Below are positions 33,894-41,241 of a DNA stretch of 64,000 nucleotides, piece after piece. Under the pieces are notes generated by a model. It saw nothing but the letters and a program-made list of their open reading frames with translations. It did not search any database and was not told where the DNA came from. The stretch lies in IMG/VR virus record IMGVR_UViG_3300045973_000093, positions 1 through 64,000 of that record; one strand, written 5' to 3'. Positions within the stretch are counted from its first letter, which is position 1. Each line of letters starts with the position of its first letter. This stretch comes from a virus. The position numbers and the translations under genes were made by a program.

Positions 33894-34096
33894 ATCAGTC
33901 CTATGAGTTTCTCTTTCTCTTTGTTGCGTTTGGGCAGCGGGAGCCACGCGACGTAGAAACCGTCTTCTGCCCACGGTCCCGTCATGTGGACGCCGCCCCG
34001 CGTGAGTAGCTGCACTTTTGCACCCGGACGTGGGGCTGGGTCGCCCGCAGCCGGATACAAATAGACGCCTGCGCTTTCGTCAGCAAGGTATGACAT
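33890..34096 (-). CDS. Small accessory protein, unknown
   Basis: 68 aa, preceded by AAGGG and ending in an ATGA overlap with the excisionase-like gene. The sequence (SYLADESAGVYLYPAAGDPAPRPGAKVQLLTRGG) looks like a compact beta-type protein. No family recognised. Confidence 0.55.
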   Translation of the reverse strand: MSYLADESAGVYLYPAAGDPAPRPGAKVQLLTRGGVHMTGPWAEDGFYVAWLPLPKRNKEKEKLIGLI

Positions 34097-34316
34097 CGCT
34101 GCCCTTCGATGCGCGATAGGCCTGGAGTGCGGCCTTGGCGACGACGGCAGGGACCGAAGCGTGATAACTGATTGACACAGTCACCAGCTCGTCGTCACGT
34201 GCGTCATGCACCTTGCGCTGCATATCCCAATCTTCCGCGAAGCAGCGCACCAAGGCGTCAGCTACGGTGGTCCGCTCGATCAACGTGACGTTGAGGTCTT
34301 TAACGCAGTCGGTCAT
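34080..34316 (-). CDS. Small accessory protein, unknown
   Basis: 78 aa. MTDCVKDLNVTLIERTTVADALVRCFAEDWDMQRKV begins with a strand and helix. It overlaps both neighbours, and its start lies within the 3' end of a small membrane gene. No catalytic motif recognised. Confidence 0.55.
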   Translation of the reverse strand: MTDCVKDLNVTLIERTTVADALVRCFAEDWDMQRKVHDARDDELVTVSISYHASVPAVVAKAALQAYRASKGSDVIPC

Positions 34317-34449
34317 GCTGGCGCTCCTTTCGTGCCTTCATGAAGTCGTAGACGCCGACACCCACGACGATGGCAAAGCCCACGGCTGTCACGCTCTTGT
34401 TGATCGCAATGGTGGTGCGCGTCAAACCAGTGAGGATTTTCCAAAACAC
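34300..34449 (-). CDS. 49-aa membrane protein, GTG start
   Basis: A frame too short to be called easily: GTG with GGGAGT 6 nt upstream, immediately after the previous stop. The product has one transmembrane segment (TTIAINKSVTAVGFAIVVGVGVYDF) and a basic tail (KARKERQHDRLR). Single-pass small phage proteins often act on the host envelope, but nothing specific is visible. Confidence 0.5.
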   Translation of the reverse strand: MFWKILTGLTRTTIAINKSVTAVGFAIVVGVGVYDFMKARKERQHDRLR

Positions 34450-34450
34450 G

Positions 34451-34699
34451 TCAGACTCCCAGCTTATCAAAGTGCTTGTTCAGTTCTCGCTGTAGCCAGT
34501 CGCCAGTGGCCTTCCATGCTTCACCACTGATGAGTGGGGAGCTGATTTCCTCGGGCGTAGCAGCGGCCACCATGCGGCAGTACGTCTCGATGCCTTGGAG
34601 GATGAACGGCTGAACGAGCGCACCTGTGGGGCACCCGTACTGCATGAGGCGGTCGAGTAGTTGTACGTTGGACTCTGGTTTGTTTGGTGTGAGCTTCAT
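34451..34699 (-). CDS. Accessory protein, unknown
   Basis: 82 aa with a very strong RBS (TAGGAGGAACC before ATG). Mostly helical: PESNVQLLDRLMQYGCPTGALVQPFILQGIETYCRMVAAATPEE then GEAWKATGDWLQRELNKHF. The pattern suggests a soluble helical protein; no family recognised. Confidence 0.65.
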   Translation of the reverse strand: MKLTPNKPESNVQLLDRLMQYGCPTGALVQPFILQGIETYCRMVAAATPEEISSPLISGEAWKATGDWLQRELNKHFDKLGV

Positions 34700-34707
34700 G
34701 GTTCCTC

Positions 34708-34881
34708 CTAATAAATAACAAAGTGCGGCGTACGCAGTTCTGCGACGCCAGGGTCTTCGATGGGGTCCGCACCACCCGTCTCGATGTTGTCGAAGTCACG
34801 CACGATGACTTCAGCGCCTTCGGGTTGTTCGCACCACACGGTCTCAACGATGCCGCCACGGACTTCAATGAGGATCTTCAT
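34708..34881 (-). CDS. 57-aa acidic protein, unknown
   Basis: Start chosen at the ATG that overlaps the previous stop (ATGA) and follows GAGGAG. MKILIEVRGGIVETVWCEQPEGAEVIVRDFDNIE is a small beta-type motif often seen in short phage proteins. It is acidic, with a net negative tail. Function unknown. Confidence 0.6.
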   Translation of the reverse strand: MKILIEVRGGIVETVWCEQPEGAEVIVRDFDNIETGGADPIEDPGVAELRTPHFVIY

Positions 34882-35126
34882 ACGCACTCCTCGCGCTCGT
34901 ACTGCACGTAGTCGAATACAGTGCAATCGCGGTTGTCCGCTACTTCGAGCGCCCAGTTCAGTGCGTCGGTGTAGGAATCGAAGTCCGCCGCCCACGTCAA
35001 GTCGCCGGGTGTCCCGATGTAGACACCGAAGTAGTCGGCTTCAGATTCTTTGCACTGAACTACTTCGCCGTCTTCGATGTCCATGCACGGGCGCACCTGC
35101 ACAAATTCTTCGTGTGGCTCTTTCAC
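34878..35126 (-). CDS. Acidic accessory protein, unknown
   Basis: 82 aa, strongly acidic (many Asp/Glu), four Cys. It contains ADYFGVYIGTPGDLTWAADFDSYTDALNWALEVA, a strand-helix pattern common among small phage early proteins. Both ends overlap neighbours by four bases, which argues for one operon. Confidence 0.6.
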   Translation of the reverse strand: MKEPHEEFVQVRPCMDIEDGEVVQCKESEADYFGVYIGTPGDLTWAADFDSYTDALNWALEVADNRDCTVFDYVQYEREECV

Positions 35127-35593
35127 AGCATGTCCCCCGCAGATCCATAGTCTTCGTCCGTGCCGTGCCCGGCAGAGGCCAGTGCTTCGGCGTCGGCGCT
35201 CCCGTCACACGCATCGTGCGGGTCTCCGTACGCAGCCTCAATTCGTTGGTTGCAGTGGTCGCAAAACAAGTCGATGTCTTCGTAATTGACGTCAGCGGCC
35301 ACGAGCTTCCAGTCGTCGGCTGCATCGGGGTCAATCGTCAACTTGATGTTTTCGTTGGCACACACAGGGCACATGACGCCGCTGTCCTTGCAGATATAGA
35401 AGAGCGGATAACCACCGGGCCACGCCCAGCTCTCCCACTCCTTGCGTTCGATGCGCGGCTCGATGAAGCCGTCATCTATGAAGGACTGCACCACGGCTTC
35501 GTCAGAGACTTCGACGCGGCAGTAACGGTCGAGTTCCACCCGACCGGAGATCGCAGCCACTGAGACTACGACACGCAGCTTCGGCGCACTCAC
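35123..35593 (-). CDS. Zinc-ribbon-type accessory protein
   Basis: 156 aa. Two CxxC knuckles, CPVCAN (about residue 74) and CDHCNQ (about 110), predict a four-Cys zinc site. It also has GGYPLFYICKDSGVMCPVCANENIK and DVNYEDIDLFCDHCNQRIEAAYGD, patterns shared by many unnamed phage proteins. The tail is low complexity and acidic. Possibly a nucleic-acid or protein adaptor; no enzyme motif. Confidence 0.65.
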   Translation of the reverse strand: MSAPKLRVVVSVAAISGRVELDRYCRVEVSDEAVVQSFIDDGFIEPRIERKEWESWAWPGGYPLFYICKDSGVMCPVCANENIKLTIDPDAADDWKLVAADVNYEDIDLFCDHCNQRIEAAYGDPHDACDGSADAEALASAGHGTDEDYGSAGDML

Positions 35594-36051
35594 GACACGC
35601 TCACTTCGAAGGTGAGGTTGCCAGCAGCGTCGCGCACCTTGTCGTCGAGGTTATTGTCTAACCACGACTCGACAGTAGATTCGATGACGCTGCTGTCGTT
35701 GATTGCAGACTCCACGTCGTCTTCGATCAGACTATACAAAGAGCTAGCATCGAGCCAGTCGTGAATGTCGCGCTTTTCGAAATACTCGCCAACGCGCTCG
35801 TCGATCCGCTCGTCGATCTTCTCCCACAGCGTGTCGTCAGGCTTCTCACCGTCAGTAGCCCTCACGCGTTCGCTGAGGTTGGTGAGACGCTCCACCAGCA
35901 CAGTGTTGAGTTGGTCGAGCGCGTCCAGGCGCGACATCAAGCCGCTGACGCTCAGATTGATGCGTCCCTGCAGCCAGTGCTCAAACGCATCGGCAGCACT
36001 CGTAGCGGGTTGTGGTGTTTGGACAGGTATGTCGTTGATTGGGTTGTTCAT
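35590..36051 (-). CDS. Acidic helical protein, unknown
   Basis: 153 aa, rich in Asp, Glu, Ser and Leu. A coiled-coil-like part (LMSRLDALDQLNTVLVERLTNLSERV) leads into an acidic segment (KIDERIDERVGEYFEKRDIHDW) and ends beta-like. It is preceded by AGGAGG and overlaps the next gene by ATGA. The charge pattern would suit a DNA mimic or coiled-coil scaffold, but this is not tested. Confidence 0.6.
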   Translation of the reverse strand: MNNPINDIPVQTPQPATSAADAFEHWLQGRINLSVSGLMSRLDALDQLNTVLVERLTNLSERVRATDGEKPDDTLWEKIDERIDERVGEYFEKRDIHDWLDASSLYSLIEDDVESAINDSSVIESTVESWLDNNLDDKVRDAAGNLTFEVSVS

Positions 36052-36060
36052 GGTTTCCTC

Positions 36061-36516
36061 CTATAAATGAGATTGATCCCGCCAGTCGGCAGGCACGTCG
36101 TATCCTTCGTAACCACCTGCGCGATCCAAGTCGCAGCAGTTAGGCACGCACGGTGAACACAGGCCAAATGCGCCTGTGAACGGAGACTCAAAGATCCACA
36201 CGCACAGTCCTGAGACCCAAGTCGTACGTCCTTTGACACGCCCGTAGCCGGGACAGTCAATGTCGAACTCATGCACGGGTTCGTCGTCGTAGAAGCAGTC
36301 GCTCTCACGCTCGATCCGCATCTCGATCTCGTCCTCGCGATCCTCTGGGTCCACAGACTCGTCGTCCTCGACCTCAGCACGAATCTCGGCAACCCGCGCT
36401 TCCCAGTGAACGTCGCGGCCCTCCATCTGGATCTGCATCACGACCTCTTGGTCTAGGCTGTTTGCCGAAATGATCCCGTAGCGGATGCCTGTCTCGGGGT
36501 TGGTGTTTGGTGTCAT
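36061..36516 (-). CDS. Conserved phage protein with Cys-rich motif
   Basis: 151 aa. Begins NPETGIRYGIISANSLDQEVV and later has SPFTGAFGLCSPCVPNCCDLDRAGGYEGYDVPADW, a pattern present in many unrelated phages. The centre is very acidic (EVEDDESVDPEDREDEIEM). The Cys cluster may bind metal. Function of the family is unknown. Confidence 0.7.
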   Translation of the reverse strand: MTPNTNPETGIRYGIISANSLDQEVVMQIQMEGRDVHWEARVAEIRAEVEDDESVDPEDREDEIEMRIERESDCFYDDEPVHEFDIDCPGYGRVKGRTTWVSGLCVWIFESPFTGAFGLCSPCVPNCCDLDRAGGYEGYDVPADWRDQSHL

Positions 36517-36638
36517 GGGTATTTCTCCGCGAACGCAATCGCGTCGTCGTAGTCGTAAAACTTCATATGTGTGAACGTGTACTCGTCGAGCCAGTACCAG
36601 ACCACGTACCAGCCCGCCTTCATTTCAATTCGGTCCAT
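36513..36638 (-). CDS. 41-aa protein, unknown
   Basis: A short frame with GGAAGAAGC before its ATG, ending in an ATGA overlap with the next gene. MDRIEMKAGWYVVWYWLDEYTFTHMKFYDYDDAIAFAEKYP is aromatic-rich and forms a likely strand-strand-helix. No homologue recognised. Confidence 0.5.
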   Translation of the reverse strand: MDRIEMKAGWYVVWYWLDEYTFTHMKFYDYDDAIAFAEKYP

Positions 36639-37624
36639 GCTTCTTCCTCCTCGGGTGTCCAGGCGATCTCCACCTGCTTGCCGTCCTGCGTATGCACTGC
36701 CGCGTCGTACTCGGTCTGCAGTGTCTTGATGCGCCAGTCGAACCCGCCTTTCAACGACTCCTCGGCGTAGCTGCTACCGACGTGGCCCCAGCACTCGTCG
36801 GACTCAATCGGTGTACCGTGTTCGTCGAACCACTCAACGATGACCCCGAACACGTTGCCGTTGATCACGTCGTTGTAGTTGTCAAGAAACTGCCGGCAGT
36901 AGACCTTGCGGCGGCTGGCGCGGTCCAGGCCTTTTGCCTCGTCCGCGTCGAGCTGCTCGCTGAGATATTTGTCCGGTGCCCATACTCCTGCGCCACGAGC
37001 TGTATCCCAGCCGCACTGCATACCGCGTCCTGAGATCGACCAGCACTGACCGCTGTGTTCGTACACATCGAGTAGCACTGCGTCTTTGTTGCCGGGGAAG
37101 TAGGTGATGTCTTCCCACATCGTCTGCAGCACAGACTCGGCTGTGTCGTAGAACATGAGGTCGCCCCAGCACTCGTAGTTCGTCTCGTAGGCCAGAGCGC
37201 GTCGGGCGTAGTCGTCATCTAACTCGCCTTCGCTACGCTCGAACTCTTCCTCGTCAGCACGTGCGACGATCTCGTCCAGCGGGTGCTTCTCAGTGACCAG
37301 CTCGATGTAGCGACGGACAAACTCGGCGGTGTGGCGCTCATACACGATGTCCAGATTCCGCTCACCGTTGCGGTCCAGGCCAAGCGCTTCGTACCCGACC
37401 ATGTGCTGGTCGTGTGAGGCGTAGCGATGAAAGCTGTACAGCCCACCCATGCAGTCGCCGATCAGGTCGTCTACGTCGCAGCCCGTGTCGTCTCGCACCA
37501 GATAGCCAAGCACTATCTTGTCGCCGACACGCGCCGTGTGGGATTCAAGCCAGTCGAGTTTTTCATACGACAGCCTGCAGTCCACACCATCAAACTCTTC
37601 AACGTACAGAGTCACTCGTCTCAT
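36620..37624 (-). CDS. Large accessory protein, unknown (334 aa)
   Basis: Start chosen at MRRVTLYVEEFDG, which follows GGAGG; upstream in-frame sequence is the 3' end of another gene. The protein is acidic with many Asp/Glu/Tyr/Trp. It contains VYERHTAEFVRRYIELVTEKHPLDEIVARADEEEFE and GVWAPDKYLSEQLDADEAKGLDRASRRKVYCRQFLDNYN, patterns typical of unnamed large phage accessory proteins. No catalytic motif was recognised. It is the longest unknown in the accessory block. Confidence 0.65.
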   Translation of the reverse strand: MRRVTLYVEEFDGVDCRLSYEKLDWLESHTARVGDKIVLGYLVRDDTGCDVDDLIGDCMGGLYSFHRYASHDQHMVGYEALGLDRNGERNLDIVYERHTAEFVRRYIELVTEKHPLDEIVARADEEEFERSEGELDDDYARRALAYETNYECWGDLMFYDTAESVLQTMWEDITYFPGNKDAVLLDVYEHSGQCWSISGRGMQCGWDTARGAGVWAPDKYLSEQLDADEAKGLDRASRRKVYCRQFLDNYNDVINGNVFGVIVEWFDEHGTPIESDECWGHVGSSYAEESLKGGFDWRIKTLQTEYDAAVHTQDGKQVEIAWTPEEEEAWTELK

Positions 37625-37817
37625 GTTCTCGCCTCCAGTTCTTTGGTTGAAAGCGCTCCACCATGTCGGGGAAGGCTTCAGCAATGCGGCGCTCGTTGTC
37701 TGCGTCGGCGAACATCCACGCGTAACCGAGGTTGCCCGCGAAGTGACCACCAAACTCGCGCATGTTGGTCTTGACCAAGAAGCGGTCCTGCTCTGAGAGT
37801 TCGTTCCACAGGCTCAT
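37599..37817 (-). CDS. Small accessory protein, unknown
   Basis: 72 aa, GGAG upstream, overlapping both neighbours. MSLWNELSEQDRFLVKTNMREFGGHFAGNLGYAWMFADADNERRIAEAFPDMVERF looks helical and resembles short phage proteins of unknown role. Confidence 0.55.
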   Translation of the reverse strand: MSLWNELSEQDRFLVKTNMREFGGHFAGNLGYAWMFADADNERRIAEAFPDMVERFQPKNWRREHETSDSVR

Positions 37818-37978
37818 GGCGCAGCTCCGCAGGCTTTGAGGAAGCGGGCCTTGTCGAACGTGGCACTGTGTCCTATGAGCGCAGAGGCAATCGCCAGTGC
37901 TGCGGGTGTGCGTGCCTCGGGAGGCAGCTCTTTGATAGTTCGAGCCAGCAGCTCGAAGTCTTTTCTACTCATGCTCAT
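37814..37978 (-). CDS. 54-aa helical protein, unknown
   Basis: MSMSRKDFELLARTIKELPPEARTPAALAIASALIGHSATFDKARFLKACGAAP, a compact helical protein of a type common in phages (the 'FxxLAxxIxxLPxxxR' pattern). A second ATG six bases in is possible. Its RBS, AAGGAAC, lies inside a phased TCTAA repeat. Confidence 0.6.
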   Translation of the reverse strand: MSMSRKDFELLARTIKELPPEARTPAALAIASALIGHSATFDKARFLKACGAAP

Positions 37979-37999
37979 ATTAGAGTTCCTTAGAGTTCA
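37979..37999 (-). promoter_or_regulatory. Phased TCTAA repeat (coding overlap)
   Basis: On the minus strand TCTAAGGAACTCTAA: TCTAA repeated after 10 bp, ending just before the next ATG. It also encodes the last residues of the upstream gene and contains an AAGGAA Shine-Dalgarno, so chance similarity is possible. Confidence 0.3.
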
Positions 38000-38723
38000 A
38001 CTTGTTGTAACGCTCGACGTAGTCAGGTGTGTCCTCGAACGCGACAGGGAAGCGACGACCGTCGTCACTTTCTTCTTCCTGCTCTTCCAGCAGTTCCTTC
38101 TTCCCAACGAGCTTGCCGACGTCGACCATCAGGTCTTCGTTGTCCAGTCCTCTGAACAGAGCTTCTGAGAACGTGCCGTTGCCGCTGAGGTCTTCGAGCA
38201 GTCCAAACTCGTAGTCCTCTTCGTCGATCACATCGACCGCAGCCGTAAGGAGGCAGTAGAGCTGGTTGTGGTCCCAGCCCCGCAGCCGTCCCCACTCGGC
38301 AGGGTCGTTGCGGTAGAAGCTGATGAAGCCGTCTCGGCTGGTAAACATCTGCTTTGCAGCTTTACGCAGTGCGTTGCGCCCAACACGTCGGGCCAGGATC
38401 AACGCGTCTGAGTACTCAATGGAGGCGATGATCTGATCAGTCTCGAAGTTGTAGTACTTAGGGCTGTCCAGCGACACATAAGTCAATACGATCTTCGTGC
38501 CCAGCTTGTCGTTGATAAAGCTCTCGAACACATCGACGTACTCAGCAGCAATGTGCCGGTGGGCCAGCCCGTAGGAGCAGTGCTGGAATATCAGCGCAGT
38601 GACTTCGTCTTGTTTGATGTCGTGCTTTTCGGCGAGGCTCATTGCGTACTGCTCTTCTTCGTCGTCCAGACTGCTAGACCAGACAGACTCGTAGAACCCG
38701 GCAAAAGGTATGCGTGCTTCCAT
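37980..38723 (-). CDS. Accessory protein, unknown (247 aa)
   Basis: Begins MEARIPFAGFYESVWSSSLDDEEEQYAMSLAE, a start shared by a family of unnamed phage proteins. Further on YVDVFESFINDKLGTKIVLTYVSLDSPKYYNFETDQI and FRGLDNEDLMVDVGKLVGKKELLEEQEEESDD. Acidic and soluble. It is translated immediately after ArdA (start overlaps its stop), so it may belong to the same counter-defence unit; no function is known. Confidence 0.65.
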   Translation of the reverse strand: MEARIPFAGFYESVWSSSLDDEEEQYAMSLAEKHDIKQDEVTALIFQHCSYGLAHRHIAAEYVDVFESFINDKLGTKIVLTYVSLDSPKYYNFETDQIIASIEYSDALILARRVGRNALRKAAKQMFTSRDGFISFYRNDPAEWGRLRGWDHNQLYCLLTAAVDVIDEEDYEFGLLEDLSGNGTFSEALFRGLDNEDLMVDVGKLVGKKELLEEQEEESDDGRRFPVAFEDTPDYVERYNKLNSKEL

Positions 38724-39223
38724 CAGTTTCTCCTGAAGACGTAACCGTCGTTGAAATAGAAATCGTTGACAAAGAGATCGCGAGCTAGAGCCTCATAGTC
38801 GATGTAGCCCTCCAAGTGCTCTGGTATGTCCATGTACTCTTCGCCATACTGCTCGGCAAACTTCTTCTCGCTATCGGCCTCGCCCCAGTACGCTTCCTCG
38901 AAGTCGTTCTTGCTCCATGTACCGGCGTAGTCGAGGTACGCAGAGATAGCCTCAGCGGTCACATGACGTGGTGCTTCGTCGCGCACCTCTTGCCAGTCGG
39001 ACAGGTCGAAGCTGCCGTAGCGCGAGAGGAAGTGGTGAGCGACTGTGCCGTCCACGTCTGCGACCAGCAGGTCACCGTCGTAGTCCTCAGCACAGAGTTC
39101 TGCCTCATGCAGTGCTTCGATCACATCGTCGGTGTCTGTTATCGAGTCCAGGTCGATCCACAAGCCCTTGGTCGGGATGCCATCGACGTAGTAGAACGCT
39201 CGCTCATCGCTTAGGTCGGCCAT
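38723..39223 (-). CDS. ardA: ArdA-family antirestriction protein
   Basis: 166 aa, the usual ArdA length, strongly acidic. Diagnostic stretches are GLWIDLDSITDTDDVIEALHEAE near the N-terminus, an acidic central domain with FLSRYGSFDLSDW, then EEAYWGEADSEKKFAEQYGEEYMDIPEHLEGYIDYEALARDLF. ArdA dimers mimic bent B-form DNA and block type I restriction-modification enzymes early in infection. Here it sits among small early-type genes on the minus strand and shares a stop/start with the 247-aa gene. Confidence 0.92.
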   Translation of the reverse strand: MADLSDERAFYYVDGIPTKGLWIDLDSITDTDDVIEALHEAELCAEDYDGDLLVADVDGTVAHHFLSRYGSFDLSDWQEVRDEAPRHVTAEAISAYLDYAGTWSKNDFEEAYWGEADSEKKFAEQYGEEYMDIPEHLEGYIDYEALARDLFVNDFYFNDGYVFRRN

Positions 39224-39410
39224 AGAATTTCCCCTTACTGTGTTGACTTCCTACGTGGTAGTACCCGCAGTGCGGGCATTTGTAGGGACGGATAGATTCC
39301 TCGCGCCGGGAGGACATACGCTTTGCGATCTCTGCTGCCAGAGACATAGACTTGTGTTTGTCTTTCCCAATGCAGTTCACTTCCGGCGCGGCCACGATGG
39401 GTTTAGTCAT
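39204..39410 (-). CDS. Small zinc-ribbon protein
   Basis: 68 aa, basic. YKCPHCGYYHVGSQHSKGK (from about residue 43) is a CxxC-x3-H-x4-H type zinc knuckle resembling short phage and transposon zinc proteins. Overlaps the previous gene by 8 bases. Possible nucleic-acid binding; nothing more can be said. Confidence 0.6.
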   Translation of the reverse strand: MTKPIVAAPEVNCIGKDKHKSMSLAAEIAKRMSSRREESIRPYKCPHCGYYHVGSQHSKGKFYGRPKR

Positions 39411-39618
39411 TGGCGCGTGCGTTAAGGAACGCGAGCAGCCCGGTCTTGTCAGTGGGCACGTCCACTTCGCGGTCAGTGATGTGCTTGCGCGGAATGCCAG
39501 CTTGGTTCAGCTCCTTGCGCTTGGCGCTCACGTCGGCTTTTGTCCCGACCCAGAAGTGTTTTTCTACAGGCTTGTTGTCGTCGTCCAACTCAACAGCGAA
39601 GATTTCATAGAGGCGCAT
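39403..39618 (-). CDS. Small conserved phage protein, unknown
   Basis: 71 aa with AAGGAG before the ATG. MRLYEIFAVELDDDNKPVEKHFWVGTKADVSAKRKELNQAGIPRKHITDREVDVPTDKTGLLAFLN has a strand-turn-strand start and a likely helix in the middle. Its form suggests a small DNA- or protein-binding fold; unknown. Confidence 0.6.
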   Translation of the reverse strand: MRLYEIFAVELDDDNKPVEKHFWVGTKADVSAKRKELNQAGIPRKHITDREVDVPTDKTGLLAFLNARAND

Positions 39619-39628
39619 GGTGTTCTCC

Positions 39629-40489
39629 TTAAAGGTCGATGGGGTTACGGAATCCGAGGAATACGGGATGGCGAGGCAGGTCTTTAGCGCCCACCTCGAA
39701 GTGCTTGACTTTCACAAGAGCACCCAAGTACTTACTTCGATTGGCCCAGATCTCGGTCCGTAGCGCGTCGTCGAAACCAGTACCGCAGTTGAACGATCCC
39801 GCTGGATGCTTGAGAACAAGAGCGCCAAGGTCTCCTCGGCCCGTCTTGTTTTCCTTGTGAGAGCTACGCTTTGTGCGGCCGAGTTCGTTCGTCGTTGCCT
39901 CATTCCCATTGTGTTGGCGCTCCTCAAAACCGATGATCTCGAACTCGCTATCGGTAAACCGCTTAAGCTTCAGGAGCAGTCCTTCCTTCGCAGTACTGCG
40001 TCCGAACTTGTAGCGACCCTGTGGATCGCGCAGGATCAGGCCTTCGTAGCCTTCGGTCAGGCAGAGCTGCTCGTAGTCCAGCAGTTCTTCAGCCGTGTGA
40101 ATGGGGCGCTGATGCAGGAACTCCCAGAACAGGTTGATGCTCCCGCGAAGTTTGTTCGTACGTTCTAGGTACGGACTGATCGGGTGCTCTACGTGATCGA
40201 ACACATAAAAATGCACATCAGGCTCACCACTCGCACGCATGACGCCGGACACCGTGTCGGTGTAGCAGGTCTTGCTGGTAGGGTGCCCAACGATCAGCTC
40301 CCCGTCGAAGTTCTCCAGGCCGCAGAACAGCCTCTGAACATACTCGTTCGGAATCTGCTTTAGAGAGCGTGAGAGTACGACGCCACCTTTAACAATGGCG
40401 CGTACGCCATCGAGCTTCGGGCTTGCGAGTACGGGATATTTCAGTGTTGCCATATCCACTGGATTGGCGAGCATAGGTTTGAATGTCAT
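39629..40489 (-). CDS. lig: ATP-dependent DNA ligase
   Basis: 286 aa. Motif I is KLDGVRA (Lys about 30) with the adenylated lysine; also FDGELIVG (motif III), EGLILRDP (motif IV) and LLLKLKRF (motif V). It is in the range of small T7-type phage ligases. It seals nicks during replication and repair. The start overlaps the stop of a 48-aa gene (ATGA). With the polymerase and primase-helicase it completes a replication set. Confidence 0.93.
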   Translation of the reverse strand: MTFKPMLANPVDMATLKYPVLASPKLDGVRAIVKGGVVLSRSLKQIPNEYVQRLFCGLENFDGELIVGHPTSKTCYTDTVSGVMRASGEPDVHFYVFDHVEHPISPYLERTNKLRGSINLFWEFLHQRPIHTAEELLDYEQLCLTEGYEGLILRDPQGRYKFGRSTAKEGLLLKLKRFTDSEFEIIGFEERQHNGNEATTNELGRTKRSSHKENKTGRGDLGALVLKHPAGSFNCGTGFDDALRTEIWANRSKYLGALVKVKHFEVGAKDLPRHPVFLGFRNPIDL

Positions 40490-40632
40490 GTCTCAAACTT
40501 TCTAATAGTAAATCTGTGTGCAAACTCTCGACCTGAGTCATAGGAGTTCATCAACTCCCAGTCGTCAAAGTGCGTTGTGTACGAAGAGCGAAACTCCCAC
40601 ACACCCAATAAAAATGCTTTGATGATCTTCAT
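40486..40632 (-). CDS. 48-aa protein, unknown
   Basis: Short frame, ATG two bases after the previous stop, stop overlapping ligase. MKIIKAFLLGVWEFRSSYTTHFDDWELMNSYDSGREFAHRFTIRKFET is aromatic and basic; homologous-looking short proteins occur beside phage ligases but have no known role. Confidence 0.5.
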   Translation of the reverse strand: MKIIKAFLLGVWEFRSSYTTHFDDWELMNSYDSGREFAHRFTIRKFET

Positions 40633-40633
40633 G

Positions 40634-40819
40634 TCAGTGCCTCGGTTCATTCTTGGGTACATCACTGGCGATGCGCTCTACGAGCTTTGTCGCCTCCTCA
40701 TCCAGCGCTCGCATCTGGACCTCTGTGGCCTTGCGCATCATCAGCGAGATGATCTTGCCTTTGTGCTTGTCTTCGTAGTACTGACGCCAATGGACGTCGT
40801 TCTTCCATCCGGGTTTCAT
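40634..40819 (-). CDS. 61-aa charged helical protein, unknown
   Basis: MKPGWKNDVHWRQYYEDKHKGKIISLMMRKATEVQMRALDEEATKLVERIASDVPKNEPRH: Lys/Glu-rich, probably one long helix. It starts directly after a phased TCTAA repeat and is the first gene of the ligase unit, consistent with a transcription start there. Confidence 0.6.
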   Translation of the reverse strand: MKPGWKNDVHWRQYYEDKHKGKIISLMMRKATEVQMRALDEEATKLVERIASDVPKNEPRH

Positions 40820-40821
40820 AA

Positions 40822-40834
40822 GACACCGTTAGAG
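40822..40834 (-). promoter_or_regulatory. Phased TCTAA repeat before ligase unit
   Basis: Minus-strand TCTAACGGTGTCT, second TCT exactly 10 bp after the first, ending 2 bases before the ATG of the 61-aa gene. Confidence 0.5.
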
Positions 40835-40863
40835 TTGAAGGTATGTCGCATTTCGCGACGGGA

Positions 40864-41241
40864 TTATTTGCGAACTACTGTGATCGTGAACTCTGGAAAG
40901 TCCAGAACTACAGAGCCGTCATTTTCTGTGACGGTGACGTTCGGTTTCTTTGTGCCGCGCACGACAGTGAGACGGTCTATCGGCTGTGGCTCAGTCTCTT
41001 CGGCCTCCAGCCATGTGTACGCATAGCGCGAGCGGGTCTGGTTGTTCTTGGCGGCATACCAGCGCTGCAGCACACCTCTGCGCCACATGTGGCCCAGGTA
41101 ATCCGAGACGCGGTTAGCAGACTCAGATAGCTCTTTTACTCGCGGATCGTCGTACAGGTCCGCGCATGTCTGGGGCGTGTCGCCCGCTTTTTTGAGCAAC
41201 CCCTCCAGCACCTGATAAATTTCTGCTTCGCTCTTGATCAT
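40864..41241 (-). CDS. Winged-helix-like DNA-binding candidate
   Basis: 125 aa. SEAEIYQVLEGLLKKAGDTPQTCADLYDDPRVKELSESANRVSDYLGHMWRRGVLQRWYAA reads as a winged helix that pairs a recognition helix (SANRVSDYLGHMWRRG) with a wing. Its first 40 codons overlap the nuclease gene upstream in another frame (118 bases). It may regulate the nuclease or replication genes; no direct evidence. Confidence 0.6.
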   Translation of the reverse strand: MIKSEAEIYQVLEGLLKKAGDTPQTCADLYDDPRVKELSESANRVSDYLGHMWRRGVLQRWYAAKNNQTRSRYAYTWLEAEETEPQPIDRLTVVRGTKKPNVTVTENDGSVVLDFPEFTITVVRK

